DNA of 64,000 nucleotides from Notospermus geniculatus (GCA_002633025.1 NMRB01000779.1:194064-258063); one strand, 5' to 3'; counted from the stretch's first letter, positions 23,497 through 35,879 are shown. The notes: generated by a model from the letters alone, not told the origin. Numbers and translations: made by a program.

Positions 23497-26400
23497 TCAT
23501 TTGATTGTGTCTGTATCCGCCCCAAGCTCCCTCAGAAAAACAGATTTCTTCTCCTCTTTAGCCTTGTGTTCTGCCTCTTTTCTGTCACGTTGGTGATCTT
23601 TGAACATCTTCCAATACGGATCAGGTTTCTCTATACCCATGGACAGTAACCATGTCTTGTAAGACTTCAGGAAAGTACCGAATTCAATGTTGAATTTGTC
23701 CGATCTTGCAAACTTTGGTACTTCTTGGCCTCTTTCCTACAAGGAAAAAGGAAAACGTGTTATATTAGTTTGGCAGGTTAAACATTATTTCATGCATGGT
23801 GTGTTCCTTGCTTCCCATATTCATTATCCAACAGTACAACACCATAATGGGCGAGTGTACTGAAATAACCAAGGGCACATGCTGTCGCCACCTACTGGTA
23901 AGACAGGTGAACTAGATACTCTCCATTGCATTTGCATCTTGAGGTAATCGTCATTCTTTCGTGCTGTCTGTTGAGTTGAAGCAACAGCTCATAAGCACAA
24001 AGAAATCTTACCTTATCAACAACATATCGTTTAGCGTCCTTTATTGTCTTCTCTGTGTACTGTAGAAAGTGCTCATTTGGTTTGATATTGTTCTTTTGCA
24101 TGTAGAAAATCAATGCAAGCTTGTAGTCAAAGTCGTATCGTGAGGCTCTGCCCAAGTGGCTAAGAATTTCAGGCGTCGGCTCCAGGCCTAACTTCTGGAA
24201 ACAAAAAGAACACTCATGGATTGTATCAGGTTTTCCATCAGGGCTGGAGCCATAGCATTTTTTGGCCCTGGTAAGTACCAGACAGAAGAGGGCATCTCAC
24301 ACTACTTGTGTTCCTCACTTGGATGGGGTCTTTTACTTGCCCTTGCAAAGGTTCAAGGTACAAGGCACCATGGCTATCTGTCCCATGCGATGGACTGTAG
24401 AGCCACGGATGATCTCATATGGTCCGGGATTCAAACATTGGACCTGCCAACTGCTAACCGTACATGGTAACCACTTGGCTATCAAGGCTCCTCGTGAATG
24501 ACAAGTGTAGGCGAGTGCATGTATGAAAGACCTGAGTATTCCTGTGTATTACAAGATACTTTCTTGCTCTCTGAATGTGGAGGGGTACAGGCATGTCGGG
24601 ATACCCTGTGACTTGAATTTCAAGTCTCCTGCTGGAATGGTCAGATGAGACCATGTACAACAGGAAATATGGAATTTTTAGACTGGAAACCCCAAGTTCA
24701 TACATGTATGGAATTTTTAGACTGGAAACCCCAAGTTCATACATGTATGTATAATGTCAACACAATACCAGGTGTACGTTCATTTACCTTCATATCTCCA
24801 ATCAAGGCAAAAGCGTTCTGCGTCACACGACAGGTCAGAGCCAAAATGCCAAAAGTCTTTATGTCAGGTGAGAGATTATAGGTGATCAAATGGTCAAGAA
24901 CATCCTGAAATCAGATGGACTGTACAATAAAGTTTACTGACAACAGAGACCTAAGATGGGGAAAACACGTTTGGTTGCTATGCAGAAGTGCTGTCTGATT
25001 CTTTGTTAGTTTGATAATATTTAAGGAGCTTGCTGAAGCAAAACTTGATATTATGGGTCAAACTTACCCTTGCACCTCTCACGTCATTTCTGAAGACACG
25101 TTTCCTCATCAGTATGTTGAAGAATCCTACATCCGGCTCAACTTTCAATTCTCCCAATGTTGCAATCAACATATCTTCCATATGTTTATCTGATGGCATC
25201 ACATCCAACAAAACGGTGAATGTCCTCACATCTGGGGTAACATCATCACGCTGCATGTTGGCCAACAGACCGGGGATGCCACCAACAAGCTCCAAACGAT
25301 CGCGTGACGTCTTGATATCAGTGATGGAAATCATTTGACTGGTGTCCGGGTTAGGACTCAGAATGTCGGGAATCTGTGACATCAAATTTGGAGGGATTGC
25401 AAGAAAACTTCTATCTTTCTGTTCAGTCACTTCAGTATCATCACAGAGGAGGTTCTCACTCAGTTCATTGCTGTCTTTCAAAGACGCTTGCTCGGTGGAA
25501 ACTGCTATGAGTTTCGGATCATTTCGTCCAAGTGATTTCTGTACTTGACTGATTGCAGCACCATCTGAAATCACTGCCGACGCGCCACTGCCCATCAGCA
25601 ACTGGTGGAAGAATTCCTGGCTGCCCACACCACAGTCCCTCATGGCGCGTAGTAGGAGATTGTAATGTGTGAGAGAGGGTTTCTGTCCATGTTTCCTCAT
25701 GGCGCGGAATACCTGTCAAGAACAAGGAAGATATGGCTTCAAAAAACTGCATAATTACAGATAGTGATGGGTAATCATGGAGTCATCAGTATGTGATCTA
25801 TCAGATTCTCAAGTAAAGCAATGAGAACTCTCTTCGATGGTGACGATTTTCTTTTCATGTTGTCTAGCACTCAAATTTAAAAATTTGACCCAATCTAGCA
25901 AATAGGTGTGTATCACAGGTGATCATCACTGGTCATCAGTTTACTAATAGGGTGGTTTCGCAAGCGCCCGGTTAGGCCCTACGACGACATTTATCTATTG
26001 TGTGGGTATACCCAAACAATAGATAAACGTCGTCATAGGGCCTAACTGGGCGCTTGCGAAACCTCCGTATTATCACTGCTCCCACTGCTATTGTCAACCT
26101 CCAGAGGCGTACATTCCATGGGAATATGCTCACCTCAACAGCATGTTTGAATCCAGCCTCCTTATCCGATATTGCCCCCATCAACATGTGGCTGAATGAA
26201 TCATGATCAAGTCGACCACGTTTCTCGTAAAGTTCATCCACGAGGGCAAACGTCGTCTGCAAATCGCCGATCATCGCATACGCTTTCATCATTGCCTTGT
26301 ATGTCGTTCTGTTTGGGAGGATATCCTTTTTGGAAAGGGTCTCCCTGAATCTGCTGGCATACTTCAGGGCTATGGCTTTATCAGGGCAGTTTGCACAGGC

Positions 26401-28507
26401 ATTGAAGAGGGCAGTGTAGGTGTGGTCGTACGGAGTCAGCTTGTACGACAACATCTGGAAAGGAACCACAATCGGAGATCAAAATCTCGGTACCGGTAAG
26501 CATTTCGCTGATACATTACATGCAAGAGCATATCGAAGACTTTGTATTAGATTTTTCCGTCAGGGCCAAAGCCATAGCATTATTGGCCCCGGTAAGAACG
26601 GAAGAGGCCATCTCAAGCTACTCAATGTTCCTCACTTGGATGGGGTCTTTTACTTGCCCTTGCAAAGGCACAAGGTTCAAGGCACCATGGCTTACTGTCC
26701 CATGCGACCGACTTAAGAGCCAGGGGTGATTAATCGGGAAATCCCATATGGACCGGGATTCGAACCCAAGATCTGTGCCTCCGGAGTGGATGTGATAACC
26801 ACTAGGCTCTCAAGGATTGAAGATCAGAATGTACTCATTGCAGACTGTTTATTCTGTACCTTCCTGAATATTTTCCGGGGTCATGCCCAACCATCAATAC
26901 CCCATTACTAAAACACCAGGATGTGAACCAGACCTATTGACCTGTTGAGAATGGTTTCATCGGAAATTGCACATTTACCTTCCTGAATAACCGGAATGCC
27001 CCCTGCGGATAACCATACTTCGCCATTGCATTTATTACCACGGTGTAGGCAAAGGCTGTCGGCATCACTCGGTCTTTTTCAATCATTGTCTTCTCCAGGA
27101 AATCCAAGGCCCCAAGAACCTACAACACAAAATTACTTCAAGTGAAGATGGGTTTTCATGAACAAAATGCTGGCCAGAAGTAGGCCTACTTCATTTTTCT
27201 GCATGGGACAGCACGCCCATAAGACTGAAACAGTTCTGGCCCGCTTTCAGCAGGTGTCCAGGCAGTTGTGTCTAATAAGGAAACTTCAGACCAGGAAAGT
27301 CTCATGAAGAGGACCAGGGGGGTCAGACCTCACCTGACCCAGCAAATTTGACCCTTTTCAACCCTCATCTGTAGCTACGCACCTGTCCATCTTTGGCTAG
27401 TTTCTCTATTCGTCGTTCATACCAATTCTGCTCATGCCGTCGTCCGTACTTTGAAAGTCGAAGGTGAAAATCGTCGTGAGCTTCTGAGGCTTCATCTCTT
27501 CGTAACCTTAAAAGGATTCAGACAAAACAATTTATATCAAAGTTAGTGCACATCATACACAAGGCAACCAGTCGGCTGCAAGTGCCTCAACTTCTTATCT
27601 TTTACTTACAAACTATACACCTCGATAATGTGTGCACTTCAACTTTCTGTTCAAAGTGTGATGCAGTTAAACAAATAATGACAACATACTCAACATTTGC
27701 TGTTGTGATTGGACCAGGTCTCAGGAAGGCTTCCTCGAAGTCATCAGCAATGGTACCAAATTCATCAGCAGCAGCATCATGACCCATGTCCACAACAGCA
27801 AGAGAATCTTCCCCAAATTGTTGTGATGGACTTGAATGGTTGATTCCTCTTGATCTTATCCCAGCATCAGTGGATTTCCATCCCATTGTTTCCCTAGAGC
27901 CACTTGCTACAGAATAAGTTCCAAACCTATCTGCCACATTGGCCGTTTTTCTTGGAGTACCAGTGGTAAAATCCTTCGAGTGTCTCGCATTTCGCAGTCT
28001 AGAGACATCACCTTTGGTTAATTCGGAATCTCTCCTTCGTTTACCTGCAGACCTTCTTGAGCTCATCTGTGACGGTTGCTCAGCAGAACCTTTGTTGGAC
28101 ATGCCAGACTTGTCCTCCCCATCATCATCAGCCTTGGTGACAAGCGTCCCAAACTCATCCTGTTCATTAAGACCTTTCAAACATTCAGATAAGCCAGCAG
28201 ATTCCTTGACTTCTGAATCATTCAGACTCCTCAGGATTTTTTCCCTATTAAACAGCTGTTCATTACTATTTTGATACTTGATTCTTTCTTTCACTTTCCG
28301 TGGCAAATTGAAATGTTTCCCTTGATGAGCATTTGTCTGATATGCACACTGCTGAGATGGTGGACCAATAACAAAGTTCAGGTTCTGAGTCACTCTTCCA
28401 CAGTGCGGCATCGGCCATCTTTTCAGAAAGAACTGCCCGTATGCAAATCTCCAGTGTATTCCTGCTGCAACTGACATCCCACCTCGAGTTGACAACCGCA
28501 ACATCAT
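23497..28507 (-). CDS. PTCD1: PTCD1, mitochondrial pentatricopeptide repeat protein 1 (complete)
   Basis: Eight exons on the minus strand: 28507-27690, 27506-27383, 27119-26979, 26454-26134, 25712-25068, 24904-24788, 24194-24012, 23736-23497. Their lengths total 2589 nt, an uninterrupted 862-codon frame plus stop. The N-terminus (MMLRLSTRGG, then HWRFAYGQFFLKRW) is basic and amphipathic, as in a mitochondrial presequence. DEFGT motifs follow, then PPR units: AFAYTVVINAMAKYG, YTALFNACANCPDKA, TYKAMMKAYAMIGD, DSFSHMLMGAISDKEAGFKH, THYNLLLRAMRDCGVG, RTFTVLLDVM and FFNILMRK. The C-terminal LKSYKTWLLSM matches the vertebrate protein. Family knowledge: PTCD1 acts in the mitochondrial matrix in tRNA-Leu and 16S rRNA metabolism and mitoribosome assembly. 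Vertebrate PTCD1 is about 700 residues; the extra length here is in the low-complexity N-terminal half and between PPRs. Introns carry two SINEs and a hairpin MITE. The acceptor of exon 2 ends TTAAG, slightly unusual. Confidence 0.93.
24218..24493 (-). mobile_element. tRNA-derived SINE in a PTCD1 intron
   Basis: Minus-strand order: tRNA-like head (GCCTTGATAGCCAAGTGGTT with box A, then GTTTGAATCCCGGACCATAT with box B), body (TGGTGCCTTGTACCTTG, GCAAGGGCAAGTAAAAGACC, AAGTGAGGAACACAAGT), tail (GCCAGGGCC, GCTATGGC, CCCTGATGGAAAACCTGATA). Same family as 26538-26822, 35621-35879 and 45028-45286. Confidence 0.85.
24650..24750. repeat. Two-unit direct repeat, 39-bp
   Basis: ATGGAATTTTTAGACTGGAA followed by ACCCCAAGTTCATACATGT occurs twice back to back in a PTCD1 intron. 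It is a small local duplication. Confidence 0.85.
25945..26072. mobile_element. 128-bp hairpin MITE in a PTCD1 intron
   Basis: The whole element is a near-perfect inverted repeat: arms GGTTTCGCAAGCGCCCGGTT then AGGCCCTACGACGAC..., with a loop around GGGTATACCC. A second copy is at 51035-51152. The TA-rich ends (TAATA/TATTA) suggest insertion at TA. Confidence 0.8.
26538..26822 (-). mobile_element. tRNA-derived SINE in a PTCD1 intron
   Basis: The best-preserved minus-strand head: GAGCCTAGTGGTTATCACAT (box A) and GGGTTCGAATCCCGGTCC (box B), followed by the body and the TTGGCCCTGACGG tail. Box B is a perfect match to the pol III consensus. Confidence 0.85.
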
Positions 28508-28699
28508 CTAGTTATGTACCAGCAGTGCTTGGGAAGCTGAAATGGCAAACATTTTCATTTAGTCACAACAGTATCAAATCTCGCCATGATATCAGCAAAT
28601 ATCATGGGACCGAGAAGGTGCAAACTGAAAATTTCAGTTGCAACAAGAGCAGGACATCGGAGCGATGTCAATGGTTTCCGATGAGAAGTTTACTACTCA

Positions 28700-28890
28700 G
28701 AGCTAGTTAACTGTGACCTTGACCTCTGACCTTGAGAAGTATTGCGTAACTGGAACAGGATCCCTGATATAAGCCTGTCGGGGATGGTTAATTCAGGCTT
28801 CTGATTCGTTTTATCGTGAAATTCTGAGGAGATTTGCGCTTTAGAACTGTCTGACCTTGACCTTGACCTCTGACCTTCAAGGTCATTGCA
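28700..28890. repeat. Imperfect duplicate with TGACCTTGACCTCTGACCTT
   Basis: TGACCTTGACCTCTGACCTT occurs at about 28710 and again at about 28855 with related flanks. On the minus strand it reads AAGGTCAGAGGTCAAGGTCA, i.e. clustered nuclear-receptor half sites. It lies 200-350 bases upstream of the PTCD1 start. Confidence 0.6.
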
Positions 28891-29270
28891 TAATCTGAAC
28901 ACTCATCCTTGATAACCTAGGTATAGGTGAAGGTTTTAGGCTTCTACCATCACGAGATTCTGACTTATGTCATGTTATCAAATTTGAATATCAAATCTCA
29001 CCATGATATCAGAAAATATCATGCGACCGAGATTTACAATTTACACCGGATTTACAAATGGGGTGTAAATCCAACCGTTCAAAAGCTCAGTTCTTGGGTC
29101 CAATGATAAAGTCAGTGTCCTAAACTTCAACACCGATTTTGACGTTACCATGGTGATCAGACTTGGGCGCCCCTTCTAGAATTGAAGTACCATATTAAAG
29201 GAACATTTGGGCAAAAAATGGCGCTTTTGTCCAGTTTGTCCGGATTTTTCTCGTTATTGACTCTACTATA

Positions 29271-29643
29271 AGGCCAAGTAAAAAAATACTCATGTTTATC
29301 GTCCCCGCCCGTGCCTAAAATCAGGGCCGCACCAAATTTAATTTTGCACCAGAAAAACACTCCGCACAAGCTCAATAGTGCTCCCGCTGTATGTTTGTTG
29401 AGTCATAGGCCTACAATTGATTTGTTAGTGCTGTTAGTGAGGCAGAAATTGAAAGTAAAAAAGCAACAAAGACTGACTGTGACCATGGTCGATGGTGACT
29501 CTTGTCATCTGAGGGGTAATATTCATGATATTGCCCTCTGGAAACCCATCTTCCAAAATAAAAAATAAAAATAAAAAGTGCCCCCCTTGCCAATTTTGAG
29601 GGACCAGGTGGACGATAAACATAAGTATTTTTTTACTTGGCCT
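29271..29643. mobile_element. About 373-bp MITE with AGGCCAAGTAAAAAAATACT ends
   Basis: The left end AGGCCAAGTAAAAAAATACT, then CATGTTTATCGTCC, is matched by the complement of 29608-29643 with one change. The interior shows no transposase. The context suggests TA-type insertion. Confidence 0.75.
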
Positions 29644-29769
29644 AATGATCAGATGATAGGCCCACCCCCTGAAAATTCTGTGGGGTCCAGGTTTAAAACT
29701 CAGTCTTGAACATCACATCATAAACCTGCTGTGTCCCCTGTAATAATAGTGTCTGAAAATATGGTGGAA

Positions 29770-30480
29770 CACAAAACAACACCCCATGTGGGGAAAAACT
29801 CTTACATCCTGTTTTTTCCCTTAAATTACAAATTATTTCCAAAACATACCAACAACACCCCATGTGGGGAAAAACTCTTACATCTTGTTTCTTCCCTTAA
29901 ATTACAAATTTATTCCCAAAACATAAACAACACCCCACGTGGGGAAAAACTCTTACATCTCAGTGTTTCTTTGGGGTTTCTTTCCTGAAATTACAATTTT
30001 TTAAGGGGAAAAAACAAGATGTAAGAGTTTTTCCCCACGTGGGGTGTTGTTGGTATGTTTTGGAAATAAGTTTGTAATTTAAGGGAAGAAACAAGTTGTA
30101 AGAGTTTTTCCCCACGTGGGGTGTTGTTGGTATGTTTTGGAAAAAAAATGGTTATTTAATTGAAAAAACAAGATGTAGAGTTTTTTCCCACGTGGGGTGT
30201 TGTTGGTATGTTTTGGAAAAAAAATGGTTATTTAATTGAAAAAACAAGATGTAAGAGTTTTTCCCCACGGGGTGTTGTTGGTATGTTTTGGAAATGAATT
30301 TGTAATTTAAGGGAAAATAACAAGATGTAAGAGTTTTTCCCCACGTGGGGTGTTGTTGGTATGTTTTGGAAATAAATTTGTAATTTAAGGGAAAAAACAA
30401 GTTGTAAGAGTTTTTCCCCACATGGGGTGCTGTTGGTATGTTTTGGAAAAAATTTGTAATTTAAGTGAGGGAAAAAAACA
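29770..30480. repeat. 77-bp satellite with an orientation switch
   Basis: Three units run in one direction up to about 29995 (ACACCCCATGTGGGGAAAAA, CTCTTACATC, CCTTAAATTACAAATT, CCAAAACATACCAACA). Then at least six run as the reverse complement to about 30480. Each unit carries a CCCCACGTGGGG or CCCATGTGGG palindrome (E-box CACGTG). Open frames across it are periodicity artefacts. Confidence 0.92.
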
Positions 30481-30683
30481 AGATGTAGGCCTAAGAGTTT
30501 TGATGGTAGAGACCCCACGTGGCGCCCCACAAAATAAACACTTCTTAAATGTTGACACAGATGTTTTTGAAACACCAGGCCTAACGTTACTCTTAAATAC
30601 CAGTCACGTGTAGGCCGACCAGTAGGCCTAATAAGTATGCTTTAGTAGGTTCTTGGAATATGAGTGAGTGTGGCCATGATGAC

Positions 30684-30843
30684 TAAAGGGGCCTATCCAC
30701 GTGCAATATTATTGCACAGTATGAGGATCAAAATGGGCAATATTATTGCCAATCTTACTCCCATCCATTATGCCAGAAGCACATTACACCCATTTTGGGC
30801 CCCATATTGTGCAATAATATTGTACCGTGGAAAAACCGCTTTA
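30684..30843. mobile_element. 160-bp MITE with GTGCAATATTATTGCAC ends
   Basis: The left end TAAAGGGGCCTATCCACGTG followed by CAATATTATTGCACA pairs with the right end through TAAAGCGGTTTTTCCACGG on the complement. A partial copy is at 6112-6173. Confidence 0.75.
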
Positions 30844-32369
30844 GATACACTGAAATACCCGTAGGGGCCTACACAAAAACCGAACAAACATTGTATACCC
30901 CATGGAAGTATTATAATACTTCCATGTATACCCCAAGCAAGTCAGATACAAACCTCTGACGCGAGTTGCCTTTTGGTTGCGACACATGTACGAACATGCG
31001 CAGTTGGGGGAATCCCAATGGATTCGTGGATTCAAGTAGGGAATTCCCCGTCCATGCCTTCCCTACACATCGCTTCTTCATGCATGGTGCTGTGACTTTT
31101 CCTGGTAATTACTACAGTAAGCTAAGACTTACCGGTATCTAATTTGATGGTGAGAAGTCACAATATGTTCGTTAAACCCGATTGATGAGATCAGCTGGTG
31201 GTTGTCAACTGAACTGGTGGCAAAACCCCCCGGATGGACGAGGTCTAAACCGGGCAAGACTGGCTGAGGGCAAGTCCCTCTGAAGTCTGAAACCGAAACG
31301 AAAACGTTTTGAGCCTCACATTCATTCAACTGACTTCCGTGCTATCGAAGACAAGGTAGGCATAGGTCCTGATACTTTTCAAAATATTCGATTTATCTGG
31401 CATTTTGTTGCCATAAAGTTGTGTTCTCGGGAAACTTTATTGAATATAGATTTGAAAATCGCTAGCTATGTTAGGCCTAGGGCCTACATATGACGAAAAA
31501 CGTAGGCTCTGTCTGGAACCCGAGTGACGTGGACAGAAGTTCCTCGTTGGGAAAACCATAAGAATGCCCCGACACAATCAGCAATCTAATAATGGCCGTC
31601 TTCGGAAAGCTTCCCCGAGGAAATTTCTTCCCCGAGCTTCGGGGAATGTAGTGGGGTAGCTAAACCCCGAATATGTAAAATATGCGGACGGTCTGGACAA
31701 AAGCACCATTTTTGGTCTATGTGTTCCTTAGATACCCAAGTTCAAATTGTAAGGGGGTCCATACCTGAAATCCGATTGGCTTGGCTGTAATATGCAAATT
31801 AGCTCGAATGTCACGTGACCTTTGTCAAATGAAGTGAAAATTTCAAAATGTGCGAAAATGTGCACAATTGCTTTCCCAACCAGGAAATTAACACCTCGGA
31901 CCCCGGAACCTTGCAACAAAGGCGACACGCTTCTGCGAAATCTGCATTCAAATGGACTTTGTGAAGAACGTCACGACGAAAAATGACGTTTTCTCTAAAA
32001 CTGCGCTTTTTTCAACGTCCAAATTCACTTCTTCCTCATATTATGTGTTTCAAAACACAGGGTTTACAAAAATTCATTGAATTTCATTGGGGTTTCTTAA
32101 CTAGAGGCATTTGCCTTTTACATGAATCAAACACTCTAGTTGTCTAGGTAACACGTAGGTCACGTGACCGCATCCCGGGAATGTGCGACACCAGCAGAAA
32201 AGGCGGGAAAATAACGTTTCCCTGCAAAGTTTGTAGGCCCTTAGTCCGGCCGAAAAGGATAAAGAAACGGCGAAATCGTGCAAATTGGTATAAAAGCCGA
32301 AAATTTCGCACACTGGTGAAGTTTTTGATACTGATTAATTTAAAGACACGTGAATCATTTTCATATTGC

Positions 32370-32990
32370 ATATGGGTGTGCATGACCACAAAATCTAGGT
32401 CAAGTTCGATTTTGGGTGCGATGCATTTCCTACTTTGGCCAGTAGGGGGCGTTTTGTGAAAAATTCAAACGCCTGTATTTTGCGAATGGCTTGAGCCATC
32501 ACGATGGAACATTGTACGCATGTACCTCTAGTTTGTGGTGACTTGCACACGAAGTTTCGGGGCAATCTGCTTCTCCACTCTGCCACTAGGGGGCCAAAAC
32601 GAAAATATCAAATTTTTCCTTGTCATGTGGATAGCGCCTTCAGTTTTTGAAGGATCATTTTCTTATTTCATAAAGGTGTGTATGACCAAAAAATCTAGGT
32701 CACGTTCGATTTTGGGTGCGCTGCGATTCCTATTTTGGTAGGTAGGGGGCGTTTTGTGAAAAACTTAAAAGGGCTATATTTTGATAATCGTTTGAGCTAT
32801 TGTATTGAACCTTTGTATGTATTTACCTCCAGGTTGTAGTGACTTCCTGACGAAGTATTGGTGAAATCTAATTCTTGGCTATGCCGCCAGGAGGCCAAAT
32901 CCAAACTCACAAAGGTTGTAGTGACTTCCTGACGAAGTATTGGTGAAATCTAATTTTGACTATGCCGCCAGGAGGCCAAAACCAAACTCA
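32370..32990. repeat. Two copies of a roughly 300-bp repeat
   Basis: AAATCTAGGTCA(A/C)GTTCGATT, TTGGGTGCG, AGGGGGCGTTTTGTGAAAAA and TTGAGC(C/T)AT recur with the same spacing at about 32390 and 32690. A shorter 80-bp duplication around TTCCTGACGAAGTATTGGTG follows at 32835-32990. The origin is not recognised. Confidence 0.75.
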
Positions 32991-34266
32991 CAAAATCTGC
33001 TATGTACGCTTTGGTCACAGATATTGTCAAAGATGGCTTGTATGGGATTCTGATATGGCTTATGCTTTCCGCCACTGTGCTAAAAAAGCCAAGCGGGCAC
33101 AGTGCCTTTGGCACTATTTTTGAGTTTCTGAACAGTCCACTTTCCATACTCTGCCATGTTGCAAACAGTGACACTAGGACTTATAGTACAGAAGAGCCAC
33201 CTGGAGGTGTAGTTTTCCCTGGATAGCCCCATTGACCACAGATGAACATGGGGTCTTATCAGCGAGTCCGCGCACCCGTAAGCCGTCCCCATTCAGTTAC
33301 GTGCCGATCCTAAATCTTCTGTGTCCACTGCGGGTATTGTTCAGCTCTGTCGCTGGTACTTTGGTCACAAATGTCCGAACAGAGTTTAGTCAAAGAGCGC
33401 GTATAGTGCAAATCTACATAACAAAGAAGTAACTCACGGCTGTTAGAAGTCAATGCATATAGTGGAAAAGGTCCGGAACGAAATTTGATTGGTTGGAGCC
33501 CTAATTTGGAATATAATAGGAATTCCCTTAAAAATTAAGCCATGCACATCGACATGGTCGAGGCCTACAAAAGGAAACCACAGTAACGAGACGCATGCAC
33601 GTACAATACAACTATTGGTTCCTACCAAATATGGCAAACAATGGTTTGAATACAAAGAAGTTAACATAGATATTTTGGGCGAAAGGATTTTGTAAAATCT
33701 CCGACAGCGACCGGCTGAACGACAATGTTTATATGCAGCGGGAATTCCCTTCTTCATGATAACGTTATTATTTTTCCGCGATCTTATTCCAAGATTCAAG
33801 GAATTGCATCGACTCTCATGCGACTAGCATGCGTCAGCTAAAATGCCGGAATTTTGTGCCAAAGGTTGCGTTTTTCTCAGCTGAGTATTATAAAAATCAA
33901 GATAATGTCAACGTCTTGCAATAGATAAACATGTTTAGAACAATTTGAGCATATTGGTAATCTGAAGTTCGATCTGACGACTTCAAAAAATGCATTTGAA
34001 AGTGTGATAAATTCACAGTAGAGGCCTCCTGCGCATGTCCAGATTGACTACTTCCGGTCTTCAATAATATTCTATTGGCTCTGCTGTGGAGGTAGGCGTC
34101 GACTGAGCCGATTTAGCTACGTCACCGTACTATTTTTAGGAGGGCTTTCACCATGTTGTGGCCGTTCTCCGAAAGGTGACGCCTCTATAGCAAATTCCCT
34201 TCCTAACAGTCGTGAACTGCCGAGCGATATGGGAATTTTCAAATTTTCCGTACAAGTTTTCTCTTT

Positions 34267-34394
34267 TTTGGACGCATATATTTTATTATATTTATTATTA
34301 TTATTATTATTATGGTTCCCGATCATCAAGATCGGGAACCATATTGTTTTTGGTCATGGTGTCTGTGTCTGTGCCTGTGTCTGTGTGTGCGTGT

Positions 34395-34427
<33 letters not shown>

Positions 34428-34445
34428 CGTGTGCGTGTGTCCGTC
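34267..34445. repeat. Microsatellite cluster: (ATT)n, hairpin, (TG/CG)n
   Basis: An ATT run ends at about 34311. It is followed directly by a perfect hairpin at 34312-34342 (arms ATGGTTCCCGATC, loop ATCAA). Shortly after comes an alternating purine-pyrimidine run of TG and CG steps to about 34440, which also repeats at the TGTGTCTGTG level. Confidence 0.9.
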
Positions 34446-34892
34446 TGTCACGCCTTCATATCTTGTCTCCTTCAACAGCTACAGTCCAGGTAACACATCC
34501 TACCCCTTGGTTTGTCAACCTGGGCAATCCAATGAGCTCATCATTTTCAGCATCAGATGCCTCCATCATGATGTAATCAACATATCAGACATGATATTTT
34601 GTCCGTCACGCTTTTATCTGATGCCATAACTCAGCTCCTTTAACACCTAGAGCAACAGAAACAAGTCCTTCCCTTAGGTTTTCATACCCTAGGAATCGAA
34701 TGGACTCATTACTTTTGATCTGAGATGTAGGGGTCATGGTGATATCGATATCACAAATTTGATATTTTGAGATTACTTGCCATATTGTCAACTGAGCAAC
34801 ATGAAACAAGTCTCAGTTCATGCCTGCTTATCCAAGGACTGGACTGTGTTAAAATTCTCAGCCTCACGTGTCCGGGTGATTGAAATATCATN

Positions 34893-35515
34893 CGCCACTT
34901 GAATTATGATTCAATGTGGGCCATAATTAACCAAAGTTATGGGCAGAAAGCTGTGTCCAGCCAAAGGCACATCGGCCATCTTGAAATGCAATATGGCGGC
35001 CGTTTGACGTCGTCGGCAGTGCCATTATTTGATTCGCTGTACCCTGAAAACCTAGGTATGGCGACTTGAATTTTGTCAATACCTGTAGTAGAAGCAAATG
35101 GGGAAAAACATAATCTGACCTGCGGCTCGGATGACGACCGCCATATTGAATTCAAGATGGCGGCCACCAGGGGGCACTCTCCAGATGCCACCCATTCTTA
35201 AATTGGGGGTTCGTGTCAGGCTCTCACAGCGTACTAAACTTAATGCTTGTATGAATATTATGAATATTCAATGGACTTGTGCAGGAGGCATTGATAGGCG
35301 GCCATCTTGGAATTCAATATGGCGGCCATGTGACGTCATCGACAATGCCATCATTCGATTGGCCATGCCCCAAAACCTAGATATAGCCACTTGAATTGTG
35401 GTTCTAGGTTGACCAGAACAAAAGTATGGGCAAAACTCCGTTTCCAGTCAGACACATGGCGGCCATCTTGGAAATCAAGATGGCGCCCACCAGGGGACGT
35501 TTTTCACGTGGCACC
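34893..35515. repeat. Repeat family rich in AAGATGGCGGCC
   Basis: GCCACTTGAATT, ATGGCGGCC, GCCATCTTG(G)AAT and GGCC(A)ACCAGGGG recur two to three times in the same order with 280-350 base spacing. The array begins right after the N at 34892 and ends at the breakpoint of the TNIP duplicate. Confidence 0.75.
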
Positions 35516-35620
35516 TAAGATGGAGAAACTGCTGTCTGATGTTTCCTACCAACGCAGGGATCGTCAGGTAAGAACAAATATATGTACCGGTACAAGCAAT
35601 AAGTATCAAAGTAAGATGCT

Positions 35621-35879
35621 TGGAGCCTTACTTGACAGCCTAGTGGTTATTACGTCCGCTTAGCAAGTGGCAGGTCCCGAGTTCGAATACAGCCAGGGTC
35701 ATATGGGATAAATCGTCCCTGGCTCTTCACATCCGTGGGACCTTGTACCTTGTGCCTTTACAAGGGCAAGTGAAAAAAAATCATGCAAGTGAGGAACATG
35801 AGTCGCTTGAGATGGGCTCCTCCGTACTCACCAGGGCCAATAATGTTGTGGCTTTGGCCCTGATGGGAAAATCTAATGC
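35621..35879 (+). mobile_element. SINE with 12-bp target duplication (truncated TNIP copy)
   Basis: tRNA-like head with GCCTAGTGGTTAT and GAGTTCGAATAC, then body ACCTTGTGCCTTTACAAGGG and tail TTTGGCCCTGATGGGAAAAT. It is flanked by AAGTAAGATGCT on both sides (35609-35620 and 35880-35891), marking LINE-mediated insertion. The same insertion is in the full gene at 45028-45286. Confidence 0.92.

Larger units (their letters stand above)
28508..35517. other. Intergenic repeat-rich region, no recognised gene
   Basis: Between the PTCD1 start and the truncated TNIP copy I find no exon with family resemblance. Contents are TGACCT-rich sequence, a MITE, a strand-switching satellite, a second MITE, 300-bp repeats with AGGGGGCG boxes, a microsatellite cluster and ATGGCGGCC-rich repeats. 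About 33.0-34.2 kb holds nothing I can name. Confidence 0.7.

Noticed and set aside
29731-30575. Long frames with repeated HTNNTPCGEK-type peptides
   Set aside because: Products of the 77-bp satellite on both strands; no start context or splice support.
34212-34629. Open frames with Cys/Val/Arg-rich repeats
   Set aside because: They translate the TG/CG microsatellite; all three frames are open for that reason.
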